This document shows positions 20,615-20,726 of a stretch of DNA of 20,726 nucleotides, one piece after another. The first letter of the stretch is position 1. Every line of letters starts with the position of its first letter. Position numbers and translations under genes: made by a program. Source of the DNA: Ichthyophonus hoferi (taxonomy: Eukaryota; Opisthokonta; Ichthyosporea; Ichthyophonida; Ichthyophonidae); contig NAOQ01000059.1 of assembly GCA_002751075.1 (NCBI GenBank), positions 199,593-220,318 of the forward strand, read 5' to 3'. Below the pieces are notes generated by a model, which worked only from the letters and a program-made list of their open reading frames with translations, ran no database searches and had not been told where the DNA came from.

Positions 20615-20726
20615 GATATATATATATATATACATACATACATACATACATACATACATACATACATACATACATACATACATACATACATACATACATA
20701 CATACATACATACGTACATACGTACA
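20615..20726. repeat. (TA)n followed by (CATA)n microsatellite, reaching the window edge
   Basis: A short (TA)n run (20615-20631) passes into more than 20 uninterrupted CATA units to about 20711, then variants with TACG. The minus-strand open frame it gives (repeating MYVC) is an artefact of the 4-bp unit lacking stop codons. Similar shorter tracts occur in introns of the neighbouring genes and at the left window edge. Confidence 0.95.

Noticed and set aside
20522-20719. Minus-strand frame repeating MYVC
   Set aside because: A translation of the CATA microsatellite, which lacks stops in every frame; not a protein.
1-20726. tRNA, rRNA or CRISPR features
   Set aside because: I found no tRNA B-box with a fitting cloverleaf, no rRNA core sequences and no regularly spaced repeats with unique spacers; the only regular arrays are simple microsatellites.

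Overview
The window is nuclear DNA of a eukaryote: genes are split by GT-AG introns of about 100 to 1,035 bp, coding exons are clearly less AT-rich than their surroundings, and the rest is AT-rich with (TA)n and (CATA)n microsatellites. TAA and TAG act as stops and CAA/CAG are used inside exons, so the standard code applies and a ciliate-type code is excluded. I cannot place the species. The style suits a protist or other small eukaryote with a loose genome, but no marker gene fixes the lineage.

Four genes can be assembled by joining exons with matching phases. (1) Minus strand, 34-1903: the N-terminal 153 residues of a bromodomain protein in four exons; the gene runs off the left edge. (2) Plus strand, 10029-11461: a complete four-exon gene for a 262-residue secreted protein of no family I recognise. 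(3) Plus strand, 13899-18088: a complete six-exon gene for a 407-residue histidine phosphatase (RHG motif) whose first ~200 residues form a region I cannot assign. (4) Plus strand, 19951-20550: a tentative two-exon gene for a 71-residue protein ending in one hydrophobic segment; its first exon is better supported than its second.

Between genes 1 and 2 lie about 8 kb without a convincing gene. This stretch holds a degraded-looking coding patch (about 3004-3949), a pair of ~365-398 bp direct repeats with conserved hairpins (4094-4458 and 4987-5384), and between these repeats a short sequence nearly identical to the start of the phosphatase gene (4626-4658), probably an exon relic. The gaps 11462-13898 and 18089-19950 hold short open frames, a 19-nt T tract and microsatellites only.

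The genes do not form an operon or an evident pathway: a chromatin reader, a secreted protein and a soluble phosphatase sit kilobases apart, each with its own introns. The points most worth following are the unassigned N-terminal half of the phosphatase, the orphan secreted protein, the bromodomain with an altered WPF shelf, and the exon-1 relic between the two repeats.
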